A DNA stretch of 64,000 nt from NCBI RefSeq assembly GCF_019679435.2, contig NZ_CP139781.1, positions 1,674,001-1,738,000 of the forward strand. Direction: 5' to 3'. Positions 16,376-26,339 of this stretch are shown here, piece by piece (position 1 is the first letter of the stretch; every line of letters starts with the position of its first letter). The translations under genes and the position numbers were made by a program. This DNA is from Actomonas aquatica. GTDB lineage: Bacteria > Verrucomicrobiota > Verrucomicrobiia > Opitutales > Opitutaceae. The notes under the pieces are model-generated. The model had not been told where the DNA came from. It saw only the letters and a list, made by a program, of their open reading frames with translations, and ran no database searches.

Positions 16376-18459
16376 CCTCATCCCTCGTGGCTGGACAGGG
16401 GGAGCGCTGAGGCGAGATGGTGGTGGGCTCGTTTGTTTCCTATGAATCTGCTTCTGCACGCTGCTTACTTCGCCGCCGTCAAACACTCCGACCAACGGAG
16501 GAAAAACACCGCGGCCGCGCCTTACATCAACCATCCGCTGGAGGTCGCCTGTCACTTGTCCGAGGTGGGGGGAATCACCGATGAGGCCGTGCTCATCGCT
16601 GCCGTGCTGCACGATACGGTCGAAGACACCGCCACCACCCGCGAGGAGATCGCCACCACGTTCGGCGAGACGGTCGCGGCCCTCGTCATGGAATGCACCG
16701 ACGACAAGAGCCTGGAGAAAGCCGAGCGCAAACGCCTGCAGGTCGTGAACGCGCCGAAGAAGAGCCCCGGCGCCAAGGCCATCAAGATCGCCGACAAAAC
16801 CTGCAACCTGCGCTCCATCCTCGTCGATCCGCCCGCCGGTTGGTCGTGGACGCGCCAATACGACTACTTCCTTTGGGCCAACAAGGTCGTCGCCGGACTC
16901 CTGGGCCATCACTCTGCCTTGGATGCTGACGTGCAACGCGTCCTGCAAGAGGGTCTGGACAAACTCCAACCTCTCGCCGCCGCCGAAGGCACGGCGTGAT
17001 AGCCGCTCCCGGTCTATCGGCGTAGGCTGCGAGCTTGCTCGCGCTCCCCTTGCCTCTCGGTAAACCCCGGCGTTCAAACGCAGAGCCCTTCAACCGCGAC
17101 GCCGCCCGGAGGCTTGCCCGCCTTTGGCGGGTCGGCGTCCACCTCAAGGCAGTGCCTCCCTGCCCTCTTCCTCAATGCGTCGCTGGGGCGCTGTAGGCGG
17201 GGGCTCCGGCCGGGGTCGCTGAACCTCCCGGCGTCGGTGCCACCGGCGCTTGGATCGTGCCGCGAATCTCGGCGGCGCGCTTGAGACCGGCCGCGCTGCT
17301 GCGCCCCGTGAAGCGCAGGCAGAGGCGATCCATAAACACGTAGGTAATCGGCACGACAAACAGGGTCATGATCGTCGCGATGCCGAGCCCACCCACGATT
17401 ACCAGACCGAGCGGATTGCGGATCTCCGCGCCCGCCCCCGACGCAAACGCGATCGGGACCGCGCCGAGGATGGTCGATACCGACGTCATCAGGATCGGGC
17501 GGAAGCGCGCCGAGGTCGCCTGAAACACCGCCGCCGACGCATCCAGGCCTTTCTCGATTTGGAGCTGGTTGGCGAACTCCACGATGAGGATGCCGTTCTT
17601 GGCGATGAGGCCGATCAGCATGATGAGACCGAAGCGCGAAAACAGGTTGTCGGTCATCGCCGGTCCCCAATAGCGCGTCGCATACAACACCGTGATGCCA
17701 CCCGCCACGGCGATCGCCACGCCGGTGAAAATGGTGAAGGGATGGACCCACGACTCAAACTGCGCCGCGAGAATCAAAAAGGTGAACAGCAGCGCAAGGC
17801 CGAACATCACGTAGGTGTCCCCCGCGCCTTCCAAAAACTGCCGCGCCGGGCCGTCCCACGCATAGGTGCTGCCCGCCGGCAGTAACGCGTCGATTCGGTC
17901 CTGCAGATAAGTAATGGCGTCGCCCATCGCCACACCGTCGGCCAAGGGCGCCGAGAGGGTGACCGAGCGCAGGCGGTTGAAGTGAGGGTAACTCTCCGGC
18001 ACGGCGTTTTCGTCCCACGTCACGAGGTTGCCCAACTGCACCAGACTGCCCCGCGCCGAGCGCACGTAGATGCGCGCGAGATCCCCCGGAGTCATGCGAC
18101 GGCTGTCCTCCACCTGCAGGATCACGTCGTATTGCTGACCGCCGCGCTGGAACTGCGTGACCCGCCGACTGCCCAGCAAGGTCTCCAAGGTCGTGGCGAT
18201 GTCCCGCACCGGCACCGCGAGGTCGGCCGCCTTGGCGCGATCGATGCGCACATCAAGCTGCGGTTTCGTCGGCGAGGGATAAAGCCGCACCGGCCCAAAC
18301 ACGCCACTCGCTTCCATGTCCTCCACAAACTGCTCCCCGCTGGTCTGCAGCTCCTCAAAATCACTGCCCTGCAAGACCAGTTGCAGGGAGCTGCCCCGCC
18401 CCGGTCCACCACCACCGCCGAACGGACGTTTGGGTCCCACACTCACCTGCAGGCCGGGG
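16376..18459. repeat. Direct duplication, copy 2 (2.08 kb)
   Basis: Partner of 13693-15777. Here the RND gene continues beyond the repeat edge into its full length, so this copy is the original locus and copy 1 the derived one. Confidence 0.92.
16442..16999 (+). CDS. MESH1-like HD pyrophosphohydrolase (copy 2)
   Basis: Nearly identical to the gene at 13759 and with the same metal-binding motifs (YINHPLEV, LHDTVEDT, IADKTCNLR). The 185-residue frame is intact, so the genome carries two functional copies unless one is silent. It is convergent with the full-length RND gene downstream. The upstream 60 bp are also duplicated, so both copies may share the same expression signals. Confidence 0.88.
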   Translation: MNLLLHAAYFAAVKHSDQRRKNTAAAPYINHPLEVACHLSEVGGITDEAVLIAAVLHDTVEDTATTREEIATTFGETVAALVMECTDDKSLEKAERKRLQVVNAPKKSPGAKAIKIADKTCNLRSILVDPPAGWSWTRQYDYFLWANKVVAGLLGHHSALDADVQRVLQEGLDKLQPLAAAEGTA

Positions 18460-20357
18460 ATCTTGTCGCGGGCAATGCGGCGCACTTCGGAAATGAGGTC
18501 CTGGGTGGTGCGCTCGCGTTCTTCCCAAAGGGTCAGCGTGCCGGTCACGTAGGCGCGCCCCGATGTCTGACGCTGAAAGGTGCGATCGATTTCCGGAATC
18601 TTGAGAATCTCCTCCTCCAGCTGCCGGCCGTAGGAATCGGTGTATTCCGGCGTCGCGCCCACCGGCGGCTGTATGTTGGCCGTGAATACGCCACGATCCT
18701 CCGCCGGAATGAGTTCGCGCTGCAGTTGGGTGTAGAGCCACAGGCCGAGCACGGTCATGGCCAGCGACCCGATCATCACCACGGCGCGCCAGCGCATGGT
18801 CAGCGCCAGCAGCGCGTTGAAACCGCGGTTGAGCGCCGCAAAGGCCGGTTCGGTTTTGTCGTAGAGCCACCCGTGGCCGCCCTGCTCGCGGGGCGGCGAC
18901 AACAGGCGTGAGCACAGCATGGGCGACAGCGTGAGTGCGACCACGGCCGACATCACGACCGCCACCACCAGGGTGATGCCAAACTCGAAGAAGAGCCGCC
19001 CTGTCTGCCCCGACTGAAAAGCCACCGGCAAAAACACCGCCGCCAGCGTGAGCGTCGTCGCGATGATGGCGAAAGCGACCTGCCGCGCGCCGTGCACCGC
19101 CGCGGCGACCGGCGACTCGCCCGTCTCGATGCGGCGATAGATGTTTTCCAACATCACGATGGCGTCATCCACCACCAGGCCGATCGCCAGCACGCAGGCC
19201 AGCAGAGTCAGGATGTTGATCGAAAAGCCCAGCGCCGCGATCACCGCCACCGTGCCCACCAGCGAGACCGGCACCGCCAGCAGCGGAATGATGGTCGCGC
19301 GCCAGTTGCGCAGGAAGAGGAAAATCACCGTCACCACCAGCAACAGCGCTTCGTAAAGCGTGCGGTAAACCTCATCGACGGTGCGCTCGACGTAGGCCGA
19401 GTCGTCCTTGCTGAGCTCCACCACGATGCCGTCCGGCATCTCGCGCTGAAACACCGGAATGAGCGCCTTCACGCCATCGCATAGTTCGAGCAGGTTGGAC
19501 GTGGGCTGCCGCAGCACCTGCACGCCCACACTCGGTCGGGCGTTGAAGTAAGTTTTGCTGCGATAGTCCTCGGCGCCCAACTCCACCCGCCCGATGTCGC
19601 GGAACTTCACCTGGTAATCGCCGCGCGTCGCCAGCACAAGGTTCTCAAAATCCGACACCTCGGTCATGCTGCCCATGAGCCGCACCGGGAACTCCTGCGT
19701 GCGCGATTCGATGCGGCCACTCGGCACTTCGACATTCTGGCGCTCAAGCGCCGTTTGCACATCGGCCACGGTGAGGTTGTAGGCCGCCAGCCGATCGCTA
19801 TCGATCCACAGCCGCATCGCATAACGCGCCCCGTCGACCTGCACCGCGCCCATGCCGGGCAGCGCCTGCAAGCGTGGCACGACGATCTGCTCGATCATCT
19901 CCACAATCTCGAGGCGGTCATACACCTCGGAGTTAAACGACAAGGTGATGACCGGCGTCGTGTCGGGATCCACTTTGCTGATCCGCGGCCGATCCACCTC
20001 CTCCGGTAGCCGCACCCGTGAAACGAGATCGCGCACGTCGTTGGCCGCTTCGTCGACATCCCGATCCAGATCAAACTCGATCGTGATGCGCGAACTCTGC
20101 TCCGACGAGGTGGAGCGCATGACGTTGATGCCCTCCACTGCCGAGAGTTGTTCCTCCAGCGGATCGGTCACCTTGGTCTCCACCACCTCGGCGGAGGCTC
20201 CGCGATAGGTCGTCGAGACACTCACCGACGGCGATTCCACATTCGGGTATTCGCGGATCGGGAGCTGTTTAAACGAAAGCGCGCCGATGAGCACGATGAG
20301 CAAACAGCCCACGATGCAGATCACCGGGCGACGGATCGAGAGATCGGAGAGGATCAT
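17172..20357 (-). CDS. RND efflux transporter, inner-membrane pump (HAE1 family)
   Basis: A 1061-residue protein of full RND length. The N-terminus MILSDLSIRRPV leads into TM1, and the TM4 proton-relay pair is in LVVDDAIVMLENIYRRIE; twelve membrane segments with two large periplasmic loops are expected. A glycine-rich stretch (PFGGGGGPGRG) lies in the second loop. It exports small amphiphilic compounds in exchange for protons, with the adaptor encoded 6 bp upstream and an outer-membrane channel not found in this window. The long Pro/Ala tail (IQAPVAPTPGGSATPAG) is likely cytoplasmic and disordered. Its 3' 1.27 kb is duplicated upstream. Confidence 0.95.
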   Translation of the reverse strand: MILSDLSIRRPVICIVGCLLIVLIGALSFKQLPIREYPNVESPSVSVSTTYRGASAEVVETKVTDPLEEQLSAVEGINVMRSTSSEQSSRITIEFDLDRDVDEAANDVRDLVSRVRLPEEVDRPRISKVDPDTTPVITLSFNSEVYDRLEIVEMIEQIVVPRLQALPGMGAVQVDGARYAMRLWIDSDRLAAYNLTVADVQTALERQNVEVPSGRIESRTQEFPVRLMGSMTEVSDFENLVLATRGDYQVKFRDIGRVELGAEDYRSKTYFNARPSVGVQVLRQPTSNLLELCDGVKALIPVFQREMPDGIVVELSKDDSAYVERTVDEVYRTLYEALLLVVTVIFLFLRNWRATIIPLLAVPVSLVGTVAVIAALGFSINILTLLACVLAIGLVVDDAIVMLENIYRRIETGESPVAAAVHGARQVAFAIIATTLTLAAVFLPVAFQSGQTGRLFFEFGITLVVAVVMSAVVALTLSPMLCSRLLSPPREQGGHGWLYDKTEPAFAALNRGFNALLALTMRWRAVVMIGSLAMTVLGLWLYTQLQRELIPAEDRGVFTANIQPPVGATPEYTDSYGRQLEEEILKIPEIDRTFQRQTSGRAYVTGTLTLWEERERTTQDLISEVRRIARDKIPGLQVSVGPKRPFGGGGGPGRGSSLQLVLQGSDFEELQTSGEQFVEDMEASGVFGPVRLYPSPTKPQLDVRIDRAKAADLAVPVRDIATTLETLLGSRRVTQFQRGGQQYDVILQVEDSRRMTPGDLARIYVRSARGSLVQLGNLVTWDENAVPESYPHFNRLRSVTLSAPLADGVAMGDAITYLQDRIDALLPAGSTYAWDGPARQFLEGAGDTYVMFGLALLFTFLILAAQFESWVHPFTIFTGVAIAVAGGITVLYATRYWGPAMTDNLFSRFGLIMLIGLIAKNGILIVEFANQLQIEKGLDASAAVFQATSARFRPILMTSVSTILGAVPIAFASGAGAEIRNPLGLVIVGGLGIATIMTLFVVPITYVFMDRLCLRFTGRSSAAGLKRAAEIRGTIQAPVAPTPGGSATPAGAPAYSAPATH

Positions 20358-20363
20358 GGAAAA

Positions 20364-21470
20364 TCAGTCGACAGCGTGAAACTCCGGACGGAGTTCGTCG
20401 CGCAGCGGGATGGTCTTCAGGGCGCGACCGGCCGGCAGATTGATCGCGCCCACGCCGGACGCCACCACCGGTTGACCGTCATCGACGGCGGTGGCCGGGA
20501 TCACTTCCACCAATCCTTCGCTACGCAGACCGGCCTGCACCGGCACAAATTTGGCCACCTGCTTTTCGCCCTGCCGATCCACCACCGTGATGCGCATGCC
20601 GTCACGCGTGACCAGCAGCGCGCTCTCGGGCACGACCAGGATGTCGTGGCGCACATCGAGCACCAGTTCGACGTTGGCAAACATGCCGGGCTTCAAACCC
20701 GCCGGCGAGCGCTCGAGCCACCCCTTCACCGCGGTCGAACGCGTGTCGCGATCGATGCCCGGGCTCACAAAATACACTTCCCCGTCCACGCCATCCAACG
20801 ACTCCAGCGCTCGCGAACTCACGCGAAACGTCGTCCCTGGGCGCACCTTGCGTTGATAGGCTTCGGGCACCTGAAACTCGATCTTCAGCTTCGAAACATC
20901 CTCCACCGTGGTGACGATGGTTTGATTGGAAACGTAATCTCCGGGGGAGATTTCGCGACCGCCCGCCAGACCGGTGAACGGCGCCCGCACGGTCGTTTTG
21001 TCCAGCCGGCTGCGTTGCAGCTCCACGCGCGCCCGCGCACTCAGGAGGCGCGCCCTCGCGGCATCGATGTCGGCCTGCGGAATCGTGTTCTGCCGACCGA
21101 GCTCTTCCATGCGGCGGTAGTTGGACTCGGCCAACTCCAGCTCCGCCTCCACCTCCAGCAACTGGGCGCGGATTTCGGTGTCGTCGATCCGCAGCAGGGT
21201 CTGCCCGGCCTTCACCAAACTGCCCTCTTCAAACTCGATACTCGTCACCACGCCCGACGCCTGCGGCCGCACTTCGGCCGATTCACGCGCGGCGATGGAG
21301 CCGACCAGCGTGAGGTTCTCCACCAGATCGCGTCGCGCCAGGGGCACGACTTCGACCAGTTGTTCGTAGTTGGCGTTACTGCGCGCAACCGCGGCGGTGG
21401 GTTTGCCGCAGCCTCCACTCAGGAGACTCAGACAAGAAACAACGGCAAGACACGCGCGGGAAGACTTCAT
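20364..21470 (-). CDS. RND periplasmic adaptor (membrane fusion) lipoprotein
   Basis: The start is set at the ATG at 21470, which gives a lipoprotein signal (MKSSRACLAVVSCLSLLSGGCGK, lipobox SGGC); the longer open frame adds 37 non-signal residues. The 368-residue product has the adaptor order: barrel-sandwich/lipoyl half (SAEVRPQASGVVTSIEFEEGSLVKAG), alpha-hairpin (LEVEAELELAESNYRRMEELGRQN), second lipoyl half (TVRAPFTGLAG), then the beta-barrel and membrane-proximal domains. It bridges the RND pump to an outer-membrane channel. It is 6 bp from the pump gene and preceded by the amidohydrolase gene on the same strand. Confidence 0.92.
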   Translation of the reverse strand: MKSSRACLAVVSCLSLLSGGCGKPTAAVARSNANYEQLVEVVPLARRDLVENLTLVGSIAARESAEVRPQASGVVTSIEFEEGSLVKAGQTLLRIDDTEIRAQLLEVEAELELAESNYRRMEELGRQNTIPQADIDAARARLLSARARVELQRSRLDKTTVRAPFTGLAGGREISPGDYVSNQTIVTTVEDVSKLKIEFQVPEAYQRKVRPGTTFRVSSRALESLDGVDGEVYFVSPGIDRDTRSTAVKGWLERSPAGLKPGMFANVELVLDVRHDILVVPESALLVTRDGMRITVVDRQGEKQVAKFVPVQAGLRSEGLVEVIPATAVDDGQPVVASGVGAINLPAGRALKTIPLRDELRPEFHAVD

Positions 21471-21513
21471 AGGGTGGCAAAAGGAAGGAACGAGCGCGCA
21501 CAACCGGCGGCGC

Positions 21514-23025
21514 TCACTTGCGGTAATCGAGCGGCGGTGGCCGATCCCCGAGCAGCGGCTCGTAATGGAAGTCGGCCCCACGGCGCGCTTCGAGATCGTC
21601 CGATGCCGCGGCGAGGATCTCGGCGTCGGTGAACAAATCCATGGCGGTGAGCGCCAGCGTCTTGGCGGCGACCATCATGCCCTTGGTGCCGATGGACATG
21701 CCGCCGGCCGCGACGGCCTGCCAACTATGCCCGGGCGTGCCCGGCACCCAGGTGGCCGTGCCGAGACCGATGGTCGGCACCGTCCAGCTGATGTCGGCCA
21801 CGTCGGTCGAAGCCGGGAACGGCGGCGACTTCGGGCGGAAGGGCTGCACCTGCGCGGCGACTTCCAGCGCGGCCGCCCGGCCGCCCGGCAAGGTCGCGCC
21901 GATCCGCTCGGCAAACTCCCGCTCCGCGTCGTCGTAGGTCACACCGCCGACGAGTTCGAGATTCTCCCACATGGTGCGACCCAGCGGTTCGTTGGGCAGC
22001 AGCTCGTAATTGCCGTGAATGATCTCCCAGTCGACCGTCGTGCCGGTGCCGGCGGCCGCGCCCTGCGCCGCCGCTTCGAGGCGTCCCCAGACATCCTGGA
22101 TCACGCGACGATCGGGATTGCGCACGTAATAAAACACTTCGGCGAAGTCGGGCACCACGTTGGGCGCCTCGCCGCCTTTTGTAATCACATAGTGGATACG
22201 CGTGTCCGACGGGACGTGTTCGCGCATCAGGTTGGCCATGAAGTTGAGTGCCTCGACGCCGTCGAGCGCCGAGCGACCGCGCTCGGGCGCGCCGGCCGCG
22301 TGCGAGGACACGCCATGGAAACGAAACTTGGCCGATTTGTTGGCCATGGAACTGCCCATGCCCACGCCGTTGCGATCACCCGCGTGCCAGTGCAGCACCG
22401 CGCTCGCGTCATCAAATTTACCGGCCCGCACGAGGTAAACTTTGCCGGAACCACCCTCCTCCGCCGGACACCCGTAGTAACGCAGGGTGCCCTTCACATT
22501 GTTTGCCGCCATCCATTCCTTCACCGCCACCGCGGCCGCAGCCGAGCCGGTGCCAAACAAATGGTGCCCGCAGGCATGACCGGCGATCGCACCATCGGTG
22601 CGCAACTCGCGCTCCGGCGAGGCCGTCTGCAACACGCCGGGCAAGGCGTCGTATTCCCCCAACATGCCGATGATCGGCTCTCCCTCGCCATAGCTGGCAA
22701 TGAAGGCCGTGGGCATGCCTGCCACGCCGGCCTCGATCGAAAACCCCGCTGCCGCCAGTTCGTCCTGCAGCAGCCGGGTGCTTTTGAATTCCTGATAACC
22801 GACTTCGGCCAAGCTCCAGATTTCGTGCGCCATCTCACCGTAGTGAGCGGTGCGTTCATCCAGCCGCCCGATGACCGCCTGCTTGTCGGCGGGATCTGCC
22901 TGCCCGCTGACTCCCAGCGCCGTCACCAGACCGAAAGTCAGTCCAGTGAGGCGCCGGGCCCAGCAAGGAGGGAGTGCTCCCCAGAATGGGAACCGAGATA
23001 CATTCTGTTGAGCACTCCCCGTCAT
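21514..23025 (-). CDS. Exported M20-family amidohydrolase (AbgB-like)
   Basis: A 503-residue protein. A long N-terminus with a hydrophobic stretch (LTGLTFGLVTALGVSGQ) indicates export. M20 hallmarks: GHACGHH (residues 149-155, metal ligands), CPAEEGGSGK (Glu189-Glu190, catalytic base and ligand), and the dimerisation-domain motif FRFHGVSSHAAGAPERGRSALD. The overall pattern matches aminobenzoyl-glutamate hydrolase subunit B and related amidohydrolases, which split N-acyl amino acids or short peptides. It lies 54 bp after the TonB-dependent receptor gene on the same strand, so the receptor may import its substrate or product; that link is inference. Confidence 0.88.
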   Translation of the reverse strand: MTGSAQQNVSRFPFWGALPPCWARRLTGLTFGLVTALGVSGQADPADKQAVIGRLDERTAHYGEMAHEIWSLAEVGYQEFKSTRLLQDELAAAGFSIEAGVAGMPTAFIASYGEGEPIIGMLGEYDALPGVLQTASPERELRTDGAIAGHACGHHLFGTGSAAAAVAVKEWMAANNVKGTLRYYGCPAEEGGSGKVYLVRAGKFDDASAVLHWHAGDRNGVGMGSSMANKSAKFRFHGVSSHAAGAPERGRSALDGVEALNFMANLMREHVPSDTRIHYVITKGGEAPNVVPDFAEVFYYVRNPDRRVIQDVWGRLEAAAQGAAAGTGTTVDWEIIHGNYELLPNEPLGRTMWENLELVGGVTYDDAEREFAERIGATLPGGRAAALEVAAQVQPFRPKSPPFPASTDVADISWTVPTIGLGTATWVPGTPGHSWQAVAAGGMSIGTKGMMVAAKTLALTAMDLFTDAEILAAASDDLEARRGADFHYEPLLGDRPPPLDYRK

Positions 23026-23079
23026 CGTATGGCTTTCTGAAACGAACTTGGCTTGGTGTTTCGGACTTCTCGCGAGGGC

Positions 23080-26000
23080 TTAGAACTCGCGGGTAAGGCT
23101 CAGGGAGTAGGCGCGGCCGATCCAGAGGGACGTGCCCGTGCCACCGGTGTAGCCCGTGCCGTCGGCGTCGTAGAGCGCCGGCTCCTCGTCGAGGACGTTG
23201 TTCACACCGAGGCGGACGCGGGTGTTGCGCAGCCAGGAGCGAGCGTCGTCACCGAACTTGTAGGAGAGACCCAGATTGATCTGCAGCTGGGAGTCACCCT
23301 TCTCGTAGTAGTAGGTCTGACCATCGTTGTAGACCACGGCGATGTAGCTCGGGGAGCCCGCGCCTTCATAACCCGCGAGGGTCGTGGTGGCGTCGGTGCG
23401 AATGGCACTCTGGTAAGTGGCGTTGATGGAGGCGTTCCAAGGGCCGCTGTTCCAGACCAGGGTCGTGGAGGACTTCCACTCCGGCAGCTCGAGCGAGACG
23501 ATGTCGTCATCAATCGGGGAGGTCGGGGTGTCCTGGGTGTATTTCTCGATGAACTGCGACCAGGTGGTGTTGAAGCGGAAGCTTCCCCACGGGGTCTGCG
23601 GCAGGTTGTAATCGATCTGGTAGTCAACACCGTTGGTGAAGGCTTCACCCGTGCCGTTGATCAGCTGACGGGTGGTGCCGATCCAGCGACCGACCGGAGC
23701 CATCCACTCGCTCTGCGGGAGGTTGGCATAGGTGGCGGCGAAACGAGCGCGGTCGTCGTCGTTGACGGGAGCACGCAGCGTGTAGGGATCACCCACGTAG
23801 GTATCGATCGAATCCGGATCCTCGTGGTAACCCACGTCGATATCCATGATGTCGACGCCCGCGGCGAGCTGCTGCTGGGTGTAGGCGAGGAGCAGCGCCT
23901 CGTCATCACCCGTGCTGCGGGTCTGGTTGAGCACGAGGTTGGTCTGCTCGATTTCCCAATAGTCCACACTCACGGTGAGACCCTTCACGCCCGGGACTTC
24001 CACGACGATACCGGCGGAGAAACCTTCGGACTCTTCCGGCATGAGGTCCGGATTCGGCGAAGAGTAGGTGCGGGTGAGCACGCGGCTGTCGGCGGCCTGA
24101 CCGGCGCTGGTGAAGTAGTTGCTGCGCACGACGTCGAGCGCACCGGGAGGCGTGGCGACGGTGAAGGAGGTCGGCTGGTTCATGTCGGTGAGATCCGGCG
24201 CGTGGAAACCTTCGTTGAGGGAGGCGCGCACCATGATCCAGTCGTTCGGCTTCCAGTTCAGGCCGAACTTCGGCTTGGTGGTGTTGCCGAAGTCACTGTA
24301 GTCTTCGAAACGAACCGAGGCGGTGGCCTCGAGGGAGTAAACGAGCGGGACATCGTTGTCCGGGCGAGCGAGCGGCAGGACCGCTTCGGCGTAGGCGCTG
24401 GCCACCGTGCGGCTGGCGGCGTAGTTGTATTTCGGCGACATGACGAGGATGTCGTTATTGCCCTGGTCAACCGTAGGATCGTCCTCGGGATTGGTGCCCA
24501 CGTAGGGATCCTTGTAGTCGACCTTTTCTTCGTAGCGCCATTCCAGACCCACGGAGGTCGCGAGCGGACCGGCCCAGAGGTCGAAGATGTTGCCGGAGGC
24601 ACGGGCGTCGACACTGCCGAGGCGGCTGTGACCGATGCGGTTGGCGCTCTGGGTGTAGTAGTCGATGACTTCAGCCGGGTTCGAGTAGGGCTGGTCGGCG
24701 ACAACCTGACCGTTCTCCACCTTGAAGGTGTAATCGAAGGGATTGTAAGCGTCCGGCGTGGTGCGCAGGGCGGCGGTCTTGATGAGGGACTCGCGGATGC
24801 TGTTGATCGCACGGTCGGTGATGCGGTAGGCACCGAACATGGCGGCGGCTTCCCAGTTCCAGGTGGACTCACCGAACTGGCCGCGCAGACCACCGAGGAT
24901 GCGATACATGCGGTCGGTCGCTTCGACACGCTCCGGACCACCGTCCATGGCCAGCTTGGTGGCGATGGTGATGGGGCGCGGCTCGCCGTCGATCTTGGTG
25001 CCATTGGCGCCACCGACCTCGTAGAAGGCCGAACCGAAGGGATTGTAGGGATTACCCTCGCTCAGGGTGACGCGGGCGTCGGACGAGCGGATCGAAATCG
25101 CCTGACGGCCGGTCTTCGAATTGCTCATGTAGCCGAGCACTTCACCGAAGGCGGTGAGCTTCGGGGAGATTTCAAACTCTACGCGGCTGAAGAGCGAACC
25201 ACGGGTGGCGAACGGCTGACCGATCTGGTATTCCGCGTAGTTCATGTAAAGGTCGCGCGGCAGCGAGGACGTGGTGACCTGCGGCGTGCCGTTGACCGGG
25301 TAGAACCAGTAAACCTGACCGGAAGTCGCGTCGGCCCCGAGGCGGAAGGACGGCCAGTTGGTCGTGCTGGAACGGCCATCGTAGGGACCACCCGGAGCGT
25401 CGAACGGCGGGCGGGCCTCATCGAGACGATTGGTCGAAGCCGACCGATCGCGCTCGCGGAAGTAGATGGCGTCACGATTGAAGATGTTGAAGGTCGAAAT
25501 CCAGTGACCACGGCCTTCGGCAAACACGGTGCCGTAGCTGAGGGTCGCCTGGGAGCTCATGCCACCACCGTGCTCGGTCGCACCAAAACGCAGCGACATG
25601 GTGCCGCCCTGCAGGTTGGTGTCGGAGATGTAATTGATCACGCCCGCGACCGCATCGGCACCATAAATGGCCGAGGCACCGTCACGCAGCACTTCGATCT
25701 GTTGCAGACCCACGGCCGGCAAGGTGTTGATGTTCACCGTCGAGTCGGCCGGGCTCAGGGAGCTGACCGGGTTGAAGGGAACGCGGCGACCGTTCATCAG
25801 CACCAGCGTATTGGATTGACCAATACCGCGGAGCGAGGCGGCGGCATTACCACCACGGGAGGCCACGGAATTCACCGAGGTCTCGTTCTTGGGGAATTCG
25901 GTAATCTGCGGGATACCGGCCAACAGGTCGAAGGAGGTTTCCGCGTCGCGCGCCTCGATTTGGGCATTATCAAAGAGCGTAACCGGCAAAACGGTTTCGG

Positions 26001-26184
26001 CATCCATACGCTGGATGTTCGAACCCGTGGTGACGAACGCCTCCATGACGATGGTGTCATTGGGAGCGGCGGAACTGTCTTCATTGGAGGTCGGGGCCAC
26101 TTGACCCGAGACCAACGCACTTGCTGTCGCGAAGATTAGACCGGCCGCGACTCTCCGGTGGCTGTAGTAGTTTGATCGGTGCAT
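23080..26184 (-). CDS. TonB-dependent outer-membrane receptor 1
   Basis: A 1034-residue protein. A signal peptide (RRVAAGLIFATASALVSGQ) is followed by a short linker with a TonB-box-like segment (DTIVMEAFVTTGSNI), the plug domain (DAETSFDLLAGIPQITEFP, SLRGIGQSNTLVLMNGRRV, LPAVGLQQIEVLRDGASAIYG) and a 22-strand barrel ending in the aromatic residue of YSLSLTREF. It should import a large substrate across the outer membrane using ExbB/ExbD/TonB energy, none of which is encoded here. The downstream exported amidohydrolase suggests a peptide or N-acyl amino acid ligand. A long antisense frame over the whole gene is an artefact of codon bias. Confidence 0.95.
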   Translation of the reverse strand: MHRSNYYSHRRVAAGLIFATASALVSGQVAPTSNEDSSAAPNDTIVMEAFVTTGSNIQRMDAETVLPVTLFDNAQIEARDAETSFDLLAGIPQITEFPKNETSVNSVASRGGNAAASLRGIGQSNTLVLMNGRRVPFNPVSSLSPADSTVNINTLPAVGLQQIEVLRDGASAIYGADAVAGVINYISDTNLQGGTMSLRFGATEHGGGMSSQATLSYGTVFAEGRGHWISTFNIFNRDAIYFRERDRSASTNRLDEARPPFDAPGGPYDGRSSTTNWPSFRLGADATSGQVYWFYPVNGTPQVTTSSLPRDLYMNYAEYQIGQPFATRGSLFSRVEFEISPKLTAFGEVLGYMSNSKTGRQAISIRSSDARVTLSEGNPYNPFGSAFYEVGGANGTKIDGEPRPITIATKLAMDGGPERVEATDRMYRILGGLRGQFGESTWNWEAAAMFGAYRITDRAINSIRESLIKTAALRTTPDAYNPFDYTFKVENGQVVADQPYSNPAEVIDYYTQSANRIGHSRLGSVDARASGNIFDLWAGPLATSVGLEWRYEEKVDYKDPYVGTNPEDDPTVDQGNNDILVMSPKYNYAASRTVASAYAEAVLPLARPDNDVPLVYSLEATASVRFEDYSDFGNTTKPKFGLNWKPNDWIMVRASLNEGFHAPDLTDMNQPTSFTVATPPGALDVVRSNYFTSAGQAADSRVLTRTYSSPNPDLMPEESEGFSAGIVVEVPGVKGLTVSVDYWEIEQTNLVLNQTRSTGDDEALLLAYTQQQLAAGVDIMDIDVGYHEDPDSIDTYVGDPYTLRAPVNDDDRARFAATYANLPQSEWMAPVGRWIGTTRQLINGTGEAFTNGVDYQIDYNLPQTPWGSFRFNTTWSQFIEKYTQDTPTSPIDDDIVSLELPEWKSSTTLVWNSGPWNASINATYQSAIRTDATTTLAGYEGAGSPSYIAVVYNDGQTYYYEKGDSQLQINLGLSYKFGDDARSWLRNTRVRLGVNNVLDEEPALYDADGTGYTGGTGTSLWIGRAYSLSLTREF

Positions 26185-26315
26185 GGCTTTGTTGATCCGC
26201 GGACGCAGCTAATTGCTCGCGTCCGCAACGTGCTCACTTTTGCCGGGTGCCCCTGGGACGCTCCCCGACGCTCATCACTCGATCAGGGCCGGACCGGTTC
26301 CCCAACGCCGCCAAG

Positions 26316-26331
26316 TATACCTTTGGATATA
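26316..26331. promoter_or_regulatory. Candidate operator dyad (copy 2), upstream of receptor 1
   Basis: TATACC-TTTG-GATATA lies about 130 bp upstream of the receptor-1 start and just after the end of the receptor-2 gene. With the flanking G and C, the dyad extends to GTATACC...GGATATAC. Confidence 0.55.
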
Positions 26332-26339
26332 CCCCTGTA

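Noticed and set aside
23053-26139. A 1028-aa plus-strand frame across the whole of TonB receptor 1.
   Set aside because: Full overlap with a clear receptor gene; composition (Gly/Val/Arg/His) is typical of an antisense shadow in GC-rich DNA.
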